Shown: piece after piece, positions 1-7,588 of the stretch
How positions within the stretch are numbered: the first letter of the stretch is position 1
Layout: the number at the start of each line of letters is the position of its first letter
Source: Anaerolineae bacterium
Lineage (GTDB): Bacteria > Chloroflexota > Anaerolineae > Aggregatilineales > Phototrophicaceae
NCBI GenBank assembly: GCA_022826865.1
Contig: JAJDUC010000002.1
Coordinates: 1-42,524 of the forward strand
Direction: 5' to 3'
DNA: 42,524 nucleotides
Notes under the pieces: generated by a model
Told to the model about the DNA's origin: nothing
Databases searched by the model: none
Seen by the model: only the letters and a program-made list of their open reading frames with translations
Made by a program: the position numbers and the translations under genes

Positions 1-203
1 ATCAAATTTAAATTGCGCCGATAAATGACATTTTCCCCTCAAATTATGTAATCCGTAGGGGCGTTTGTCGGTCAGTGTCTACGCGACCCGCTGAAACGCC
101 CGCAATTTGCAGGCCATTTTCAACGGGCGTCTCACGAGACGTCCCTACACTTTCGCAATTTTCGTAGCGAACCGCTTATTATGATTTTGATGCGATTGTC
201 CTG
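1..203 (+). mobile_element. MITE-like repeat, family 1, copy A (5' end cut by window)
   Basis: This non-coding repeat matches the copies at 25869-26053 (opposite orientation) and 31278-31474. Positions 101-132 are identical to 31370-31401. It contains the GTAGGGG...CCCTAC core (about 55-148) with a second-arm hairpin at 125-145. The first-arm hairpin has decayed: its arms near 61 and 93 are separated by extra sequence. The right terminal repeat (about 184-203) reads, reversed, CCAGGACAATCGCATCAAAA and matches the ends of the other copies. The left terminal repeat is cut off by the window edge. No transposase is encoded. Confidence 0.75.
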
Positions 204-404
204 GAGAACACTATGTAAAACTTGCCTGTCTACTGGAAAACACAGCGCTGGCGCCTGGCCGCAGCGCGCGCGGTTCGCGCAGTCTTGAATTCAGATTGGC
301 GCGCGCATTGGCACATAATAAAGCGGCCACTCTCATGTACAATCGCGAGACGGCTATGGCAGGTGAAGCGTGACCAGTTTGCAGACAGCGGATCGCAGCG
401 GAAC

Positions 405-1592
405 ATGAAATTGCTCGTCGTTCTATCGTCGCTGGATCTGAGCCAGCCCTTCAGCGCGACACCGGCCTGGTGGCAATTGCTGAAGGGCTTGTACGAGATC
501 GGCATTGAGGTCATAGCGATGCCGTATCAAGGTCTCGCGATCGAAAGCCTCTGGTGGCGCGCGGCGGCGAATCCGGCCCGATGGCAGGGCGATATGTTCA
601 AATCGCTTCGCGACCTGGTTCGCGCGCTTCCGCGGCGGCCGCCGCCGGCGAATGATACATACGCGCCCGGCGAAACAATCTCGGATCGCGCTGTCCGCCA
701 TTCGGCGCGCTTATTGGTCGCGCCGCAGTGGCGCAGGCAGCTTGAGCGCCATCTGCAACGGGAAGCCGATATCGACGCGGTGCTTTTTTTCACTGTTCCG
801 CTCAATCACCTCAAGGGCGTGCCGGGTTATATATGCAACAAGTTCGACATTCCCGTCATCTATTACGACGGCGATGTACCGGCAAGTTTGCCGAATATGA
901 AAGGCTTCGCCTCCGGCTTTCGCATATATCAGGGCGCTGATTTATCCGAATATACCGCGTTCATCTGCAACAGCACGGGCGGCGCGGCGCTGCTTTCTAA
1001 GCTCGGCGCCAAGAATGCGCATACGCTGTGGTATGGCGCTGACCCCGATGTATTCAGCCCGGTAACGGTGGCGGCGCAGGATATTGATGTCATGTTCTAT
1101 GGTCACGGGCGCGAATACCGCGGGGAATGGATCGACAGCATGATCACGGGTCCGTCGCGGGCGCTGCCTAATGCCCATTTCGCAGTGCGCGGCACGAAGC
1201 TGGGCGATCTTGGCAATGCGAGACTGCTGCCGTATCTCAGCTTCAGCAAGCTGCGCGAATATGTTTGCCGAAGCAAGATCAATCTTTGCATCACCCGCGG
1301 CGCCCACGCCAGTGTTTTTGCCTCGTCATCGTCTCGTCCCTTTGAGTTGGGCGCGCTGGGCGCTTGCATAGTCGCCAACCCCTACCAGGGCATCGAGGAA
1401 TGGTTTGAACCCGAGAAAGAGTTGATCATAGCGCGCTCAAGTGAAGAGGCGCTGGATCGATATCGGCGCCTGCTGAAGCATGATGGAGAGCGCCAAGCCA
1501 TCGGCCGGGCCGCGCGCGAGCGCGTTCTCAAACAGCATACCTTCCGTCAGCGCGCGCGCGAGTTGGTCGCAATTGTCAATCAGTACCTGTAG
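405..1592 (+). CDS. CgeB-like glycosyltransferase
   Basis: Predicted cytosolic glycosyltransferase of about 395 residues. The C-terminal part resembles the glycosyl transferase family 1-like/CgeB (Glyco_trans_1_2) domain: the stretch FELGALGACIVANPYQG is followed by EEWFEPEKELI and a terminal helical region with RAARERVLKQHTF. Donor and acceptor are unknown. The frame is open upstream to a TTG at 222, but those 61 extra residues are basic and unconserved-looking. MKLLVVLSSLDLSQP at 405 looks like a natural Rossmann-fold start, so 405 is preferred although the ribosome site there is weak. It lies directly after repeat copy A and before a same-strand gene 68 bp on, and is not near the polysaccharide operon at the other end. 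Confidence 0.7.
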   Translation: MKLLVVLSSLDLSQPFSATPAWWQLLKGLYEIGIEVIAMPYQGLAIESLWWRAAANPARWQGDMFKSLRDLVRALPRRPPPANDTYAPGETISDRAVRHSARLLVAPQWRRQLERHLQREADIDAVLFFTVPLNHLKGVPGYICNKFDIPVIYYDGDVPASLPNMKGFASGFRIYQGADLSEYTAFICNSTGGAALLSKLGAKNAHTLWYGADPDVFSPVTVAAQDIDVMFYGHGREYRGEWIDSMITGPSRALPNAHFAVRGTKLGDLGNARLLPYLSFSKLREYVCRSKINLCITRGAHASVFASSSSRPFELGALGACIVANPYQGIEEWFEPEKELIIARSSEEALDRYRRLLKHDGERQAIGRAARERVLKQHTFRQRARELVAIVNQYL

Positions 1593-1660
1593 CTTGGGCG
1601 CGACCGTCATTCAAATGCATCGCGACTCTTAATCATTTGCTGGAGATTTCATATTTCATC

Positions 1661-2491
1661 ATGTCAATCGATTTGTCCAAAGCGCGAGACTTCGTATATC
1701 GAAATGGCACGCTCTTCGAGCGCGCTCTATTTGCCTGGCTCTTCGACGGCGCCAGCCTGGAGCGCCTGCAGCAGATCATCCTCTGCTACAAGAACGCGGA
1801 CAATGGATTTGGTCACGGCTTTGAACACGACCTGAAAGCGCCGCAATCGAATCCCTTGGCGCTGGAATACCTGCTCAGCGTCATGAGGCATTGTGACATT
1901 CCGCCGGGACCGATTTTGCAGGGAAGCGCCGCCTGGGTGGAAAGCCAGATGGACGACGAAGGCAACCTGGGCAATCCGCCCGAGAATCGTGATTACCCGC
2001 ATCAATGGTGGTGGCGGGAAAATGGCGGGCAGACCATGCCAGATTCGATTGTCGGCAATCTTATTCACTTTGGCTGCGCCGGCCCCAGCCTGATTGAAAA
2101 GACGAAGCGCTGGGCGCGCAGCAAGCTGACCCTGGAAACGATCGCCGAAAACGAGTGGCTGTTCATGGCCTACCACGCCTTCGACTTTTTCTTTGCTGTG
2201 GACGACTTTCCCGGCCTGGAGCGCTTCCGGGGGGCAACTGTGGACAACATAATCGATTGCGCAATCAAGGCGCCTGAGAATCAGTTCGACTCGCTTTTTG
2301 CCTTCGCGCCGACGCCGGATTCGCCGGTTGCGCGGGCGCTGCCCGACGGCCTGCTCGCGCGCTATCTGGACGCGCTCGCTTCGGCGCAGCAGGATGCCGG
2401 ACATTGGGTCGACCAGCATGACCTGCCGCAATGGTATCCGATGACGACGATCAACGCGCTCCTGGCTTTGCGGCGTTATGGCAAGTGGTAG
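1661..2491 (+). CDS. Squalene-cyclase/prenyltransferase-like alpha/alpha-toroid protein, function unknown
   Basis: A soluble protein of about 276 residues. Motifs such as NADNGFGHGFEHDLKAP and LALEYLLSVMR recall bacterial proteins loosely annotated as prenyltransferase or squalene-cyclase-like, which have QW-type repeats in an alpha/alpha barrel. The DxDD catalytic motif of true squalene cyclases is not evident, so enzyme activity should not be assumed. An earlier TTG (1637) would add eight residues. The ATG at 1661 is chosen, with a distant GGAG about 15 nt upstream. It sits between the glycosyltransferase and the TTG-started gene at 2557. Confidence 0.55.
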   Translation: MSIDLSKARDFVYRNGTLFERALFAWLFDGASLERLQQIILCYKNADNGFGHGFEHDLKAPQSNPLALEYLLSVMRHCDIPPGPILQGSAAWVESQMDDEGNLGNPPENRDYPHQWWWRENGGQTMPDSIVGNLIHFGCAGPSLIEKTKRWARSKLTLETIAENEWLFMAYHAFDFFFAVDDFPGLERFRGATVDNIIDCAIKAPENQFDSLFAFAPTPDSPVARALPDGLLARYLDALASAQQDAGHWVDQHDLPQWYPMTTINALLALRRYGKW

Positions 2492-2504
2492 CGCGCCGGG
2501 CCTG

Positions 2505-2513
2505 TGCTATACT
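2505..2513 (+). promoter_or_regulatory. Extended -10 promoter TGCTATACT
   Basis: An extended -10 (TG-n-TATACT) lies about 44 bp before the TTG start at 2557, giving a leader of roughly 38 nt. No good -35 is visible, as is usual for extended -10 promoters. It could drive the unknown gene at 2557 and the selenoprotein gene after it. The same nonamer or its A variant occurs at 21763 and 26091. Confidence 0.45.
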
Positions 2514-2556
2514 CGTGCGATGATCCCGGCAAGTTGAAGGGAAGGGAGCGCGCTGC

Positions 2557-3372
2557 TTGGCGATCGAATACATCATCGAATACGACTGCGCGCCCAAGCG
2601 CGAGCTGAGCGCGGACGGCATTCTCGAACGGATCAAGGAGCGCGAGCGCGCCTCGGAAGTGATTCAGTGGTTTCGCAGCGCCGGCGACGATCGTCCGCCG
2701 TCGCAGATGGGCTTCGAATTCAGCCGAAGCACGCCGGCGGACCAGGGCGAGAAGCAGTTGATTGTCGTGCAAGACCTGCTGGATCATGCCGCCGAGCTCG
2801 ATGACTACGCCGATCACTGCCGTCAGTGCCCAGCCAATTGCGGCCGCGCCGCCTACGGCTGCATGGGTTTCATTCAGTATCCGATTACTGGACTCGCGGA
2901 AGCCTGGCTGCTGGATCGGCTGCCCGTTCCCGATGAGCCTCTTGTCTGGCTGCTGCTGCGGCAGGGAATTCAAAAGCTGGGATACGATGGCGCGTCGGTG
3001 AAAGCCTTGCGCGACAGCGATGGCGCCAATAGCGGACGAACGTATTTCGAATCGCCTTCCGCCCCGCGGCGCCGGCTGGGCGAAGTGCGCGTCACGGGTG
3101 ACCAGGCGCTGGAGATGATATTCGGTGTCGGCGAACGCATCATCCCGAACCATGCCGGCATTCTTTTGTTGTTTTTTGGCGCCATCCAGCGCGACTTGGA
3201 AGCGGAAGAGATCCAGGACATCTCTTCATTGGACGGCGCAATACGCGAAGAGTTTGACTTTGAGATCCTTGACAGCGCGGAATACGACACCTGTATTCGC
3301 GAATTTGTGGCCTTCTTCCGCGCTATGCACCGGGCCTGGAAACTGAACGTCGCCTTGCTGGTGAATGCCTAG
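2557..3372 (+). CDS. Unknown protein with CxxCxxxC...C cluster, upstream of selenoprotein gene
   Basis: A 271-residue soluble protein that I do not recognise. The TTG start is supported by AAGGGAG at 2542-2548 with 8 nt spacing. Its most striking part, around residues 88-103, reads CRQCPANCGRAAYGCMG: four cysteines spaced like a metal-binding or redox site. No membrane segment or signal peptide is seen. The C-terminal half is acidic and helical. It ends 30 nt before the start of the AhpD-like selenoprotein, so the two are probably co-transcribed. That suggests, but does not prove, a role in thiol or metal chemistry. Confidence 0.6.
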   Translation: MAIEYIIEYDCAPKRELSADGILERIKERERASEVIQWFRSAGDDRPPSQMGFEFSRSTPADQGEKQLIVVQDLLDHAAELDDYADHCRQCPANCGRAAYGCMGFIQYPITGLAEAWLLDRLPVPDEPLVWLLLRQGIQKLGYDGASVKALRDSDGANSGRTYFESPSAPRRRLGEVRVTGDQALEMIFGVGERIIPNHAGILLLFFGAIQRDLEAEEIQDISSLDGAIREEFDFEILDSAEYDTCIREFVAFFRAMHRAWKLNVALLVNA

Positions 3373-3402
3373 GTGCGAGGAAACAAGGGGGCGGGCAGGA
3401 TC

Positions 3403-3990
3403 ATGAATTCTTCGGGAAAGCGCATCGCCTGGATTGCGAATGTGGATGAAGCCGCAGCCTCCGGAGACCTTCAGCGCGCTTATCGCCGCGCCGCCGACCC
3501 GAAAGGCGGCCAAGTCGACCATATTATGAAGATCCACAGTCTCAACCCGGCGTCTTTGCTAGATCATCTGCGTATGTATCAGACACTGATGTATGGCGAA
3601 TCGCCGCTGACGCGGGCCCAGCGCGAGATGATCGGCGTGGTTGTTTCCGCCATCAATCGCTGCGAATACTGACTGAAGCACCATGCGCGCAACCTCCGTC
3701 AGTTGACTGGAGACCGGGACCTCACAGGGCAAATCGAGAACGATTATCGCGCTGCCGAATTGACGCCGGGCGATCTGCAAATGCTGGATTATGCCGCCAA
3801 GCTGACGCGCGCCCCCGGGGATATGCTTGAGGGCGATGTCATCGCGCTGCGCAAGAGCGGATTCAGTGACCGGGCGATTTTGGATATCGCGCAGGTCGTG
3901 GCCTACTACGCTTATGTCAACCGAATAGCCGACGGCCTTGGGGTAACGCTCGAGGATTATTGGGCGCAGGGTCGGGAAGATTATGAATGA
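3403..3990 (+). CDS. AhpD-like (carboxymuconolactone decarboxylase fold) selenoprotein with CxxU, in-frame TGA
   Basis: One reading frame is interrupted only by TGA at 3670-3672. Upstream it gives REMIGVVVSAINRCEY and downstream LKHHARNLRQLTGD. Together they match the peroxidase-related AhpD/CMD motif EREMIxVVVSxxNxCxYCxxHH, with TGA replacing the second Cys of CxxC. The rest (LDYAAKLTR, VVAYYAYVNRIADGLGV) is intact family sequence with no further stop or frame change. Read through, it is 195 residues with Cys87 and Sec90 as the redox pair and His93-His94 after it. The family reduces peroxides or other electrophiles with thiol partners. A candidate SECIS hairpin follows (3694-3712). The ATG at 3403 is preceded by AAGGGGG; a GTG at 3373 is an alternative. 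Other explanations are a nonsense mutation or sequencing error, less likely because a second TGA selenoprotein lies 2 kb away. Confidence 0.85.
3694..3712 (+). promoter_or_regulatory. Candidate bacterial SECIS for AhpD-like selenoprotein
   Basis: CTCC-GTC (3694-3700) pairs with GAC (3705-3707) and GGAG (3709-3712), leaving loop AGTT and one bulged T at 3708. That is seven pairs with a bulged U and a G second in the loop. It starts 21 nt after the TGA, and the loop begins 28 nt after it, inside the spacing known for bacterial SECIS elements. Escherichia coli fdhF also has a small loop with G and U and a bulged U, but on the other arm. Confidence 0.55.
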
Positions 3991-3992
3991 AC

Positions 3993-4124
3993 TCAACTGA
4001 CGCGTGTCGCCAGGGCGAGGAGAATGAGAACTGTCAAGATGAGTCCTATCGCGGCGACGGCGTAATACTTCGCAAATAATTTGCGCGCGTCCGATCCTTC
4101 GCGAAAAATGTCCGAAAACTTCAC
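3993..4124 (-). CDS. Small single-span membrane protein
   Basis: A short frame on the opposite strand between the two selenoprotein-related genes. The GTG start at 4124 has GAGGAC just upstream and gives 43 residues. There is a charged N-terminus (KFSDIFREGSDARKLFAKYY), then one hydrophobic helix (AVAAIGLILTVLILLALA) and a short basic end. The frame is open further upstream to 4184, but those residues look random. No family is recognised. It is convergent with the AhpD-like gene, ending 2 nt from its stop. The helix is convincing, yet a chance frame cannot be excluded. Confidence 0.4.
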   Translation of the reverse strand: MKFSDIFREGSDARKLFAKYYAVAAIGLILTVLILLALATRVS

Positions 4125-4247
4125 CGGCCGTCCTCGTAGGCGAACATCGTTGCATAGCATAGTCGGCTTGGGCCGCCGAGGCAACAGTATGCAATTTGCG
4201 CCTCTAGCGGCTACAATGAACCCGTCGCCAGCTTAAAGCATCGGATT

Positions 4248-5693
4248 ATGTCTCTCATTCCGAATGATTTCTCCGGTTTTGTCGCCGTGGTCAAGCGGGA
4301 CTGCGAGACCTGTCGCTTGATTGCGCCGGCGCTTGCCGATTGGGCGAGCGAGCGCGACTTGCTGGTCTATTCGCAAGACGATCCGACTTTCCCGGCCGGA
4401 TGCGACGGCGTGATTGATGACCGCGAACTGGAGCTTTCTTATCGCCTCGATATTGAGATCGTGCCGACGCTGATACGCTTCAATGCTGGTAGAGAAGAAA
4501 GCCGTCTGCTGGGCTGGCGGCGCGAAGCCTGGCGCCAATTGGCGGAGATTCCTGCCTTGGGTGACGGCTTGATCGCTTTCAGCCCCGGCTGCGGCTCTAA
4601 ATCGGTGGAACCGGGCATGGCAGAGAAATTGGCCTTCAAGTTCGGCGACACACGCTTACAAGCGCGCCGGATAGAGGTGGCAGCCCAGCAGGACGAACAA
4701 GAAATCGCCTTCGAGCGCGGCTGGTCCGATGGACTGCCGGTCGTACCCCCGACCGAAGAGCGCGTCTTGCGGATGCTGGCGGGCACAACCCGCTCTCCGG
4801 ATGAAATTGTTGGCATTATCCCGCCGAACAATGTGAGCTGCACGGTGGAAAAAGTCGCCATCAACGCGGTGCTGGCGGGCTGCAAACCGGCCTATCTGCC
4901 GGTGGTGCTGGCGGCGGTTGAGGCGGCCTGCCTGGACGAATTCTGTATGCACGGCGTCTTGGCTACGACATATTTCGCCGGTCCGATCGTCATTGTCAAC
5001 GGTCCGATCGCGAATGAGATCGGTATGAACAGCGCGCACAACGTTTTGGGGCAGGGCAACCGGGCCAATTCGACTATTGGGCGCGCCTTGCAACTGGTTG
5101 TGCGCAACGTGGGCGGCGGCCTGCCCGGCGGCGTTGACCGCGCCACCTTGGGCCAGCCGGGCAAGGTGGGGTTCTGCTTTCCCGAGCGCGAGCATGATTC
5201 TTATTGGGAATCGCTGGCCGTCGAACGGGGATTTGCGCCGGAAGAATCCACCGTGACCCTGTTTGCGGGTGGCGGTGTGCATCCCATTGGAGATCAGAAA
5301 TCACGGAACCCCGAATCCCTGACGCGCAGTTTTGCGCTGACGATGCGGACTGTTTATCATGGCAAAATCTATGGCCGCGCCGATGCCCTGCTCGTCGTCT
5401 CGCCGGAACACATGCGCGTGTTTCGCGAGGCGGGCTGGGGCAAAGCGCGCTTCCGCGCGGAATTGGATCGGCGCCTGACCATAGATGGCAGCGAAGTTGT
5501 ACAAGGCGCGGGCGACATCGCTGAAGGCATGCCCGCCCGCTACGCGCAGAGACGGCTCAGCAAGTTTCAGCCCGGGGGGCTGCTGATTGCGCATGCGGGC
5601 GGCGGCGCCGGCATGTGGACGGCGGTTATCACCGGCTGGGCGGCAAGCGGGCCAAAGGGCAGCACACCGGTGACGGTGCCAATACGGTCCTGA
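4248..5693 (+). CDS. Thioredoxin-like domain fused to UGSC-associated domain of unknown function
   Basis: A 481-residue soluble protein. Residues 1 to about 100 form a thioredoxin-like domain: the active site is Cys19-Glu-Thr-Cys22 in VVKRDCETCRLIAP, and IVPTLIRF supplies the expected cis-proline loop. From about residue 155 a large second domain begins with FERGWSDGLPVVPPTEERV. It contains a conserved-looking Cys, Asn and Gly-rich core (NNVSCTVEKVAINAVLAGC, GMNSAHNVLGQGNR) and ends in Gly-rich segments. I recall the DGLPVVPPT motif from uncharacterised proteins near UGSC genes, but cannot name a catalytic activity. The gene ends 34 nt before the UGSC selenoprotein and probably shares its transcript. 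A likely role is to reduce, or work with, that selenoprotein. Confidence 0.7.
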   Translation: MSLIPNDFSGFVAVVKRDCETCRLIAPALADWASERDLLVYSQDDPTFPAGCDGVIDDRELELSYRLDIEIVPTLIRFNAGREESRLLGWRREAWRQLAEIPALGDGLIAFSPGCGSKSVEPGMAEKLAFKFGDTRLQARRIEVAAQQDEQEIAFERGWSDGLPVVPPTEERVLRMLAGTTRSPDEIVGIIPPNNVSCTVEKVAINAVLAGCKPAYLPVVLAAVEAACLDEFCMHGVLATTYFAGPIVIVNGPIANEIGMNSAHNVLGQGNRANSTIGRALQLVVRNVGGGLPGGVDRATLGQPGKVGFCFPEREHDSYWESLAVERGFAPEESTVTLFAGGGVHPIGDQKSRNPESLTRSFALTMRTVYHGKIYGRADALLVVSPEHMRVFREAGWGKARFRAELDRRLTIDGSEVVQGAGDIAEGMPARYAQRRLSKFQPGGLLIAHAGGGAGMWTAVITGWAASGPKGSTPVTVPIRS

Positions 5694-5715
5694 TAATCGG
5701 GCAGAGGCGAGTTTT

Positions 5716-5722
5716 AAGGAGA
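5716..5722 (+). promoter_or_regulatory. Strong ribosome binding site AAGGAGA for UGSC gene
   Basis: AAGGAGA lies 5 nt before the ATG at 5728 and 8 nt before the ATG at 5731. It is among the best Shine-Dalgarno matches in the window and fixes the start of the UGSC selenoprotein to one of these adjacent codons. Confidence 0.6.
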
Positions 5723-5727
5723 ATGAC

Positions 5728-6243
5728 ATGATGAATCTTTTGGACCCAACCGGCGAATTGCAGCCAGCCCGGCGAGAAAGGCTGCCGCGCGCTCAATCTT
5801 TGCAAGGCAAACGCGTCGCCTTGCTTGACATTTCCAAGCCGCGCGGCGATGTTTTTCTCGATCGCCTTGAGGAGAAGCTGGGCGATCTGGGAGTTGAAGC
5901 CCGGCGCTATCAGAAGCCCACATTTGCTCGCATCGCGCCCGGCGCCCTCAAGCAGCAGATCGCAGGCGAATGCGACGCCGTGATTGAAGCGCTCGCTGAT
6001 TGAGGGTCATGCACGTCGTGCAGTGTGCACGACATCACTGATCTGGAAGCGCAGGGAATCCCGGGCATGTTCGTGGCTTCGGACGAATTTGTGGAAGCTG
6101 CCGCGGCGCAAGGCGAGGCGCTCGGCTTCAAGCCGGCCATTTGCTTTGTAAAGCATCCGATTCAGGACCGCAGCGACGACGAAATCCGCGCCTTGGCTGA
6201 CGGCGCCTTTGAGGAGATTCTGTCGCAAATCGTCGCCGACTAA
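5728..6243 (+). CDS. UGSC family selenoprotein, in-frame TGA
   Basis: The frame from 5728 meets a single TGA at 6001-6003 and then continues to a TAA at 6241-6243. Around the TGA it reads AD-U-GSC-TSC-SVHDITDLE, exactly the U-G-S-C motif that names the UGSC family (seleno)proteins. Read through, it is 171 residues with Sec92, Cys95 and Cys98. Other family features are the N-terminal LLDPTGELQP, the strand LQGKRVALLDISKPRGDVFL and the post-motif GIPGMFVASDEFVEAA. Family function is not established; the motif suggests redox or selenide chemistry. The gene follows the thioredoxin fusion by 34 nt and ends 10 nt from the convergent fabF. A SECIS candidate lies at 6015-6033. I regard this as a real selenoprotein rather than two genes or a pseudogene. 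Confidence 0.92.
6015..6033 (+). promoter_or_regulatory. Candidate bacterial SECIS for UGSC selenoprotein
   Basis: GTCGTGC (6015-6021) and GCACGAC (6027-6033) form a perfect seven-pair stem with loop AGTGT. The stem starts 11 nt after the TGA, the same distance as in Escherichia coli fdhF, and the loop begins 18 nt after it with G in second position. A competing smaller hairpin (6010-6022) overlaps its 5' side. Confidence 0.65.
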
Positions 6244-6253
6244 GGACTGCGGA

Positions 6254-7495
6254 TCACCGGTAGCGACTGATAACAATGGCGGTGTTGTGCCCGCCGAAAC
6301 CGAAGGAATTGCTCAGTACATGATCGATTGGGCGCGCCACGCCGATGTGCGGCGTGTAATCGAGATCGCACTCGGGATCCGGCGTGTCAAGGTTGATCGT
6401 CGGCGGGATGAAATTGTCCTGAAGCGCTTTGATCGAAAATATGGCTTCGGCGGCGGCGGTGGCGCCCAGGATATGCCCCGTCATAGACTTGGTTGAACTG
6501 ATTGGTATCTGATAAGCGTCTTCGCCCAGCGCTTGCTTGATGGCGAGCGTCTCGCTTTTGTCGTTGAGTTGTGTGCCCGTGCCATGGGCGTTGATGTAGC
6601 TGATTTCCCGGTTGCTGATGCCGGCGTCGGTCAGCGCCCGGCGCATCGCTTCGGCCGCGTCCAGGCCGTCGGGGTTGGGCGCGGTGACATGAAAAGCGTC
6701 GGAGGTATGCCCATATCCAGTGAGTTCGGCATGGATCCTCACACCGCGCGCGAGCGCATGGTCCAAGTCTTCCAGGATGAGCAGGGCGGCGCCTTCAGCC
6801 GCGACGAAGCCGTCGCGATTGAAATCAAAGGGTCGCGCCGCTTTTACCGGAACATCTTCAGTCGTGGTCAGCACTTTCATGTTGTTAAATCCACTGATGA
6901 CCATCGGCATGATGCAGGCTTCGCTGCCACCGGCGACCATGACCTTGGCGCGACCCATGCGAATCGCGTCGGCGGCGTCGCCGAGTGAATTGTTGCTGGT
7001 CGCGCAGGCCGAAGTGATGTTGTAATTAGGGCCCTTCAGCCCGAAGTGCATGGATACGCGGGAACTGATGCCATCATGCAGCAGCGCCGGCACGATGACC
7101 GGGCTGACGCCACGATGCCCTTTCGCTTCAAAGCCTTGCAGCGCCCGCACCACGGTGACGATGCCGCCAATGCCGGACCCGACTACAACGCCGACGTCAT
7201 ATTTGTTTTCATCGCTGATCTCCAGGCCGGCATCGTTTAAAGCCTCTTCGGCGGCGACCAGCGCCAGCATCTGCGCGCGGTCCATGCGCCGCATCTCGCG
7301 CCGGCCGAATCTGCTTTGCAGGTCGATGTCTTTGACTTCGCCGGCGACGCGGTTCTCCACGAGCTCGGGGTCGAACAATGAGATCCAGTCGATGCCGGAT
7401 TTGCCGGCGCGGATATTCGTCCAGGAATCCTCCACATTGTTCCCGACCGGGCAGACCAGGCCCATGCCAGTGATGACTACGCGTTTTTCCGACAT
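6254..7495 (-). CDS. fabF: 3-oxoacyl-[acyl-carrier-protein] synthase II
   Basis: A KAS II condensing enzyme that elongates acyl-ACP with malonyl-ACP in fatty acid synthesis, in the cytosol. The 413-residue length is typical. The catalytic triad is visible: Cys164 in TSACATSNNS, His304 in NAHGTGTQLND and His341 in STKSMTGHILGATAAAEA. The N-terminus KRVVITGMGLVCPVGN and C-terminus NSFGFGGHNTAIVIS are classic. No other fab or acpP gene is nearby, so it is not in a fab operon here. It is convergent with the UGSC gene, with 10 nt between stops, and is followed upstream by a 93 bp gap to the TfoX-C gene. Confidence 0.96.
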   Translation of the reverse strand: MSEKRVVITGMGLVCPVGNNVEDSWTNIRAGKSGIDWISLFDPELVENRVAGEVKDIDLQSRFGRREMRRMDRAQMLALVAAEEALNDAGLEISDENKYDVGVVVGSGIGGIVTVVRALQGFEAKGHRGVSPVIVPALLHDGISSRVSMHFGLKGPNYNITSACATSNNSLGDAADAIRMGRAKVMVAGGSEACIMPMVISGFNNMKVLTTTEDVPVKAARPFDFNRDGFVAAEGAALLILEDLDHALARGVRIHAELTGYGHTSDAFHVTAPNPDGLDAAEAMRRALTDAGISNREISYINAHGTGTQLNDKSETLAIKQALGEDAYQIPISSTKSMTGHILGATAAAEAIFSIKALQDNFIPPTINLDTPDPECDLDYTPHIGVARPIDHVLSNSFGFGGHNTAIVISRYR

Positions 7496-7588
7496 GAATG
7501 GATTTCCCGATTATCCTCGTGCCCGCTGCGACAGAAGTAGAATCCAATCCACAGCTATATTACCCGTCGCAACCCGGGATTTGAACAG

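Noticed and set aside
203..217. GGAG followed by ATG at 212 as start of the glycosyltransferase
   Set aside because: The ATG is followed at once by TAA, so it opens no frame.
3403..3990. Pseudogene or two separate genes split at 3672
   Set aside because: The frame stays the same, sequence after the TGA is fully conserved family sequence, and the gap lies inside the CxxC motif.
3403..6243. TGA reassigned to Trp or Gly (alternative genetic code)
   Set aside because: TGA ends several genes cleanly (3990, 34723, 34041), and the two in-frame TGAs sit only at redox Cys positions.
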